From an uncultured Macromonas sp. (GTDB taxonomy: Bacteria; Pseudomonadota; Gammaproteobacteria; Burkholderiales; Burkholderiaceae): 9,489 nt of DNA. A model generated the notes under the pieces. The model was given only the letters and a program-made list of their open reading frames with translations, searched no databases and had not been told where the DNA came from. The DNA is taken from assembly GCA_946481585.1 (NCBI GenBank), contig CAMLOF010000098.1, forward strand, positions 1-9,489. Reading direction: 5' to 3'. The translations under genes were made by a program, and so were the position numbers. Positions 6,861-9,489 of this stretch are shown here, piece after piece; positions within the stretch are counted from its first letter, which is position 1; each line of letters begins with the position of its first letter.

Positions 6861-6914
6861 GCGGGGTAACCGCGTGCCGCCTGCATGTTGTCTGCGGGCC
6901 TTAAACTTTCGACC

Positions 6915-7592
6915 ATGAAGCTCTACAACTACTTCCGTTCGGGCACGTCCTTCCGCGTGCGCATCGCACTCAACCTCAAGGGTTTGCCTTACGAGTACGT
7001 GTCGGTGCATCTGGCCAAGGGCGAACACCGGCAGGACGCCTACCGCGCCGTCAGCCCCGACACGCTGGTGCCCGTGCTCGACCTGCAAGGCGACCCCGAA
7101 CAGGCGATGCTGAGTCAGTCCATGGCCATCATCGAATACCTGGACGAGACCCACCCCGAACCTGCGCTGCTGCCCGCCGATGCGCTGGGGCGTGCCCGTG
7201 TTCGCGCGCTGGCACAGACCGTGGCCTGCGAGATCCATCCCATCAACAACCTGCGCATCCTCAAATACCTGGGGGGAACGCTGGGCCTGAGCGAACAGCA
7301 GCGTGCCGACTGGTACAACCACTGGGTGTTGGAAGGGCTGCAGTCCTACGAGCGCCGCCTGCAGGACCTCCAGAAAGAGCGTGCCGCCGCAGGCCTGCCA
7401 CCCTCGGTGTACTCCTATGGCAGCACACCCACCCTGGCCGACTGCTGCCTGGTGCCGCAGGTCATCAATGGCCAGCGCTTTGGCTTGAAGTACGAAGGCC
7501 TGCCGTTGACCATGGCTGTCTTCGACGCCTGCATGAAGCTCGACGCCTTCCAGAAGGCGCATCCGCGCAACTGCCCTGACTTCGAGGCCTGA
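6915..7592 (+). CDS. maiA: Zeta-like GST isomerase: maleylacetoacetate or maleylpyruvate isomerase
   Basis: Glutathione-dependent cis-trans isomerase of 225 residues that acts after aromatic ring cleavage, in either the homogentisate (maleylacetoacetate) or the gentisate (maleylpyruvate) route. The N-terminal thioredoxin-like domain has RSGTSFRVRIAL (8-19), the counterpart of the zeta-class SSCSWRVRIAL motif, then LVPVL (51-55) and QSMAIIEYL (68-76) for glutathione binding. ACEIHPINNLRIL (104-116) is the conserved start of the helical domain. The RSGTS motif with Thr11 in place of Cys matches what I recall of the maleylpyruvate isomerase NagL, so the substrate assignment is open. The ATG at 6915 starts MKLYNYF; an upstream ATG at 6885 would add ten non-conserved residues. 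No ribosome-binding site is obvious. pgeF starts 4 nt after its stop. Confidence 0.88.
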   Translation: MKLYNYFRSGTSFRVRIALNLKGLPYEYVSVHLAKGEHRQDAYRAVSPDTLVPVLDLQGDPEQAMLSQSMAIIEYLDETHPEPALLPADALGRARVRALAQTVACEIHPINNLRILKYLGGTLGLSEQQRADWYNHWVLEGLQSYERRLQDLQKERAAAGLPPSVYSYGSTPTLADCCLVPQVINGQRFGLKYEGLPLTMAVFDACMKLDAFQKAHPRNCPDFEA

Positions 7593-7596
7593 TCGC

Positions 7597-8385
7597 GTGC
7601 AGGACTTGATGGTTGCCGGCACGCATTGGCCGGCAGGCGTGCGCGCCGCGTTTACCACCCGCAACGGCGGTGTGTCGGCACCGCCATTCAGCAGCTGGAA
7701 CCTGGGTGACCACGTGGGCGATGCGCCCGACGCCGTTGCTGAAAACCGCAGGCGCCTGGCCGAGCGTTTGCATGCTCGGCCCGTGTTTTTGCAACAGGTG
7801 CATGGCTGCGATGTGTTGCCTGTGACCGTTGACGCAGCCGACCAGAGCGTGGCCGATGCCTGCTGGACGAGCGAGCCCGGCGTAGCCTGTACCGTGATGG
7901 TGGCTGACTGTCTTCCGCTGCTCTTCAGCACTGCGGACGGTACCAGCGTGGCAGCCGTTCACGCCGGGTGGCGCGGCCTGGTGGGCCAGGGCGGCATCGG
8001 TGTCATCGAATCGCTTTGCCGCGACTGGCCTGGCGCGCAGTTACCAGCACAGCGTGAGCATGTGCAGGTGTGGCTCGGGCCTTGCATCGGTCCAACAGCA
8101 TTCGAGGTGGGTGAAGACGTGCGCTCAGCTTTCATTGAGCACGACCCCAATGCCGCTCGCCACTTTCAGGCCCAAGGCAGCAGCGCTGGGCCGAAGTACC
8201 TGTGCAACCTGCCAGCCCTTGCGCGAGACAGGCTGGCCCGCCTGGGCATCACGGCCATCCATGGAAACGATGGTTCCGAGCCGTGGTGCACCGTGAGCAA
8301 CCCGTCACTTTTCTTCTCGCACCGGCGCGACGCTGCCCGCCTCGGCAGCACCGGGCGCATGGCCGCCTGCATCTGGCGAGTCTGA
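7597..8385 (+). CDS. pgeF: Peptidoglycan editing factor / laccase-domain protein PgeF (YfiH)
   Basis: Cytoplasmic YfiH/DUF152 protein of 262 residues. In E. coli it removes mis-incorporated L-Ser from the muropeptide precursor; relatives are multi-copper-like laccase-domain proteins or purine nucleoside phosphorylases. The metal/catalytic residues are present: His69 in QQVHG, Cys105 in ADCLPLL and His122 in HAGWRGL, followed by LGPCIGPTAFEVG. The C-terminus SHRRDAARLGSTGRMAA is the usual family ending. GTG 7597 aligns with the E. coli YfiH N-terminus (MSKLIV-like spacing). ATG 7609, with AGGA 4 nt upstream, is an alternative giving four residues fewer. It begins 4 nt after maiA and is probably co-transcribed with it. 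Its last 81 bp overlap the convergent small membrane gene. Confidence 0.93.
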   Translation: MQDLMVAGTHWPAGVRAAFTTRNGGVSAPPFSSWNLGDHVGDAPDAVAENRRRLAERLHARPVFLQQVHGCDVLPVTVDAADQSVADACWTSEPGVACTVMVADCLPLLFSTADGTSVAAVHAGWRGLVGQGGIGVIESLCRDWPGAQLPAQREHVQVWLGPCIGPTAFEVGEDVRSAFIEHDPNAARHFQAQGSSAGPKYLCNLPALARDRLARLGITAIHGNDGSEPWCTVSNPSLFFSHRRDAARLGSTGRMAACIWRV

Positions 8386-8583
8386 AGCTGCCGTCTCAGC
8401 CGCCTTCGCGGCATCGTACTTGCGCTGCTTGCGGCTGATGAAATAAAGAATCAGCGAGACTGGCACGAAACCGTAAAGAATCAGCGTCACAATGGCACCC
8501 AGGATGGTGCCGTTGGCGCTGAAGGCTTCTGCAAGGGCCATCAGCACGGCCACGTAAACCCAGCCCAAAACCACGAGATACAT
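8305..8583 (-). CDS. Small membrane protein, two predicted helices, unknown function
   Basis: Hypothetical protein of 92 residues that I do not recognise by name. Residues 1-20 (MYLVVLGWVYVAVLMALAEA) and about 27-49 (ILGAIVTLILYGFVPVSLILYF) are two hydrophobic segments that would span the inner membrane. They are followed by a positively charged SRKQRKYD stretch and a low-complexity Ala/Asp/Glu-rich tail, which by the positive-inside rule should be cytoplasmic. Membrane-protein composition and the clean hydrophobic pattern support it as a real gene. Its 3' 81 bp lie inside the convergent pgeF, and those codons encode only the low-complexity tail. It has no visible ribosome-binding site; an in-frame ATG at 8601 is closed by a stop after four codons. 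It is divergent from phaC. Confidence 0.75.
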   Translation of the reverse strand: MYLVVLGWVYVAVLMALAEAFSANGTILGAIVTLILYGFVPVSLILYFISRKQRKYDAAKAAETAASDSPDAGGHAPGAAEAGSVAPVREEK

Positions 8584-8720
8584 GTGTTAACGTTCGGTCA
8601 TGTGTGAGAGAAATGTTGGTCTCGTCAGCCGGCCGCAATGCAAAGGCCCCAAACTGACAACCAGACACCCATATTGTGGGCCCCTTGCCGGTTGCCCGCA
8701 TGAACTTTTCGGAGACAAAC
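8584..8720. other. Divergent intergenic region between small membrane gene and phaC
   Basis: The 137-bp gap must carry promoters for both flanking genes. I see CTGACA (8654-8659), one base from a consensus -35, but the only TATA-like word after it, TATTGT (8672-8677), is at a 12-bp spacing, too short for sigma-70. A small 4-bp-arm hairpin, CCCA-TATTG-TGGG (8668-8680), is also present. No convincing promoter, terminator or operator can be claimed. Confidence 0.4.
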
Positions 8721-9489
8721 ATGACCTCTGACAATCCCTGGCTGCAGTCCGCCCAGCAGTTCCAGCAGTCGGCCATGCAGCAATGGACGCAGATGCTGCA
8801 GTCCGCGCAGGCGTCCGGTACGCCCACCCCCAGTTTTGCCCTGCCCAGCGGCGCCAACCTCTCAGAGCTGTTCGGCAAGATCACCGGTCAGCCCGTGAAG
8901 TTCGACCCCGAAAAGTGGGTCGAGATCCAGCAGACCTACATGAAGGATCTGGCCGAGCTGTGGAACCAGGGCCTGCAGGTCAAGCCGCCGAAGGACCGCC
9001 GCTTTGCGTCGGAAGCCTGGAACAACAACCCCATGGCGGCGTTTTCGGCAGCGGCCTACCTGCTCAACGCCCGCACCCTCATGGCCATGGCCGAAGCGGT
9101 GGATGCCGACGCCAAGACCAAGGCCCGCGTCAGCTTTGCGGTGCAGCAGTGGATAGACGCCAGCGCACCCAGCAACTTCATGGCCTTCAACGCTGAAGCG
9201 CAGAAAAAGGCGCTGGAAACGCAGGGCGAAAGCATCTCCAAGGGCATACAGAACCTGCTCAACGACATGAAGCAGGGGCAGGTGTCCATGACGGACCAGA
9301 ACGCCTTTGAGGTGGGCCGCAACGTGGCCACCAGCGAAGGCCAGGTGGTGTTCGAAAACGAACTCTTCCAGTTGCTGGAATACAAGCCGCTCACCGCCAA
9401 GGTGTACGAGCGTCCGTTCCTGCTGGTGCCGCCTTGCATCAACAAGTTCTACATCCTCGACCTGCAGCCCGAGAACTCGCTCATCCGCT
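8721..9489 (+). CDS. phaC: Class I poly(3-hydroxyalkanoate) synthase PhaC (partial, C-terminus off right edge)
   Basis: Polymerises (R)-3-hydroxyacyl-CoA into PHA at the surface of storage granules. The first 256 codons of a protein usually near 580-600 residues are present. They hold the alpha-helical N-terminal domain (WLQSAQQFQQSAMQQW, then FNAEAQKKALETQGESISKG) that class I enzymes carry before the alpha/beta-hydrolase core. The core begins at about 240 with RPFLLVPPCINKFYILDLQP, the very conserved entry strand. The catalytic Cys (lipase-like box), Asp and His lie outside the window. ATG 8721 is chosen because GGAGA (8711-8715) sits 5 nt upstream; an in-frame ATG at 8700 has no such support. 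The class I call rests on the long N-terminal domain and VPPCINK motif; the phaA/phaB genes often found next to it would lie beyond the edge. Confidence 0.95.
   Translation, partial: MTSDNPWLQSAQQFQQSAMQQWTQMLQSAQASGTPTPSFALPSGANLSELFGKITGQPVKFDPEKWVEIQQTYMKDLAELWNQGLQVKPPKDRRFASEAWNNNPMAAFSAAAYLLNARTLMAMAEAVDADAKTKARVSFAVQQWIDASAPSNFMAFNAEAQKKALETQGESISKGIQNLLNDMKQGQVSMTDQNAFEVGRNVATSEGQVVFENELFQLLEYKPLTAKVYERPFLLVPPCINKFYILDLQPENSLIR

Noticed and set aside
6861..6914. Terminator hairpin between the GntR gene and the isomerase
   Set aside because: Only 4-bp GCGG/CCGC stems can be formed and no T-run follows, so a terminator is not supported.
6717..7931. Minus-strand open frame of 404 codons
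   Set aside because: Antisense to the GntR end, the isomerase and pgeF, which all have strong family motifs; the minus-strand translation is featureless.
8654..8677. Sigma-70 promoter for phaC with CTGACA and TATTGT
   Set aside because: The spacer is 12 bp, far from the normal 16-18 bp, so the two words are probably unrelated.

Overview
The window is GC-rich, densely coded DNA with the codon use and gene content of a beta-proteobacterium. It is most likely a member of the Burkholderiales, probably Comamonadaceae. This rests on the class I PHA synthase start (phaC), the NagL/MaiA-type isomerase next to pgeF and phaC, and the generally high-GC gene style. The genus cannot be told from the sequence alone. 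No rRNA, tRNA, insertion sequence, CRISPR array or other mobile element is visible.

Left part (1-6860): a catabolic, accessory-looking region. An iron-containing alcohol dehydrogenase runs off the left edge on the minus strand. Divergent from it, an HSL-type alpha/beta-hydrolase and a LuxR-type regulator form a two-gene plus-strand unit. The gap between the divergent genes holds a perfect 6-8-6 dyad (875-894). Facing this unit is a compact minus-strand operon in transcription order: a phthalate-dioxygenase-type Rieske oxygenase, a glutamine-synthetase-like gamma-glutamyl ligase, and a putidaredoxin-type [2Fe-2S] ferredoxin. A GntR/FCD regulator is divergent from the oxygenase, and the 81-bp gap between them holds a perfect 16-bp palindrome (6096-6111) that is a strong operator candidate.

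Right part (6915-9489): genes that look like a conserved core block. They are a zeta-like GST isomerase (maleylacetoacetate or maleylpyruvate isomerase), pgeF (laccase-domain peptidoglycan editing factor), a small two-helix membrane protein on the minus strand whose 3' end overlaps pgeF by 81 bp, and the N-terminal 256 codons of phaC running off the right edge.

Working model (inference): the ligase attaches glutamate to an amine, the Rieske oxygenase with its dedicated ferredoxin oxidises the substrate or its glutamylated form, and the GntR/FCD protein controls this operon in response to a pathway acid. The hydrolase and alcohol dehydrogenase could release and oxidise parts of an ester or amide parent compound under the LuxR-type regulator. 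The substrate is not determined by the sequence. A ferredoxin reductase, a gamma-glutamyl hydrolase and a ring-cleavage enzyme are not in the window.
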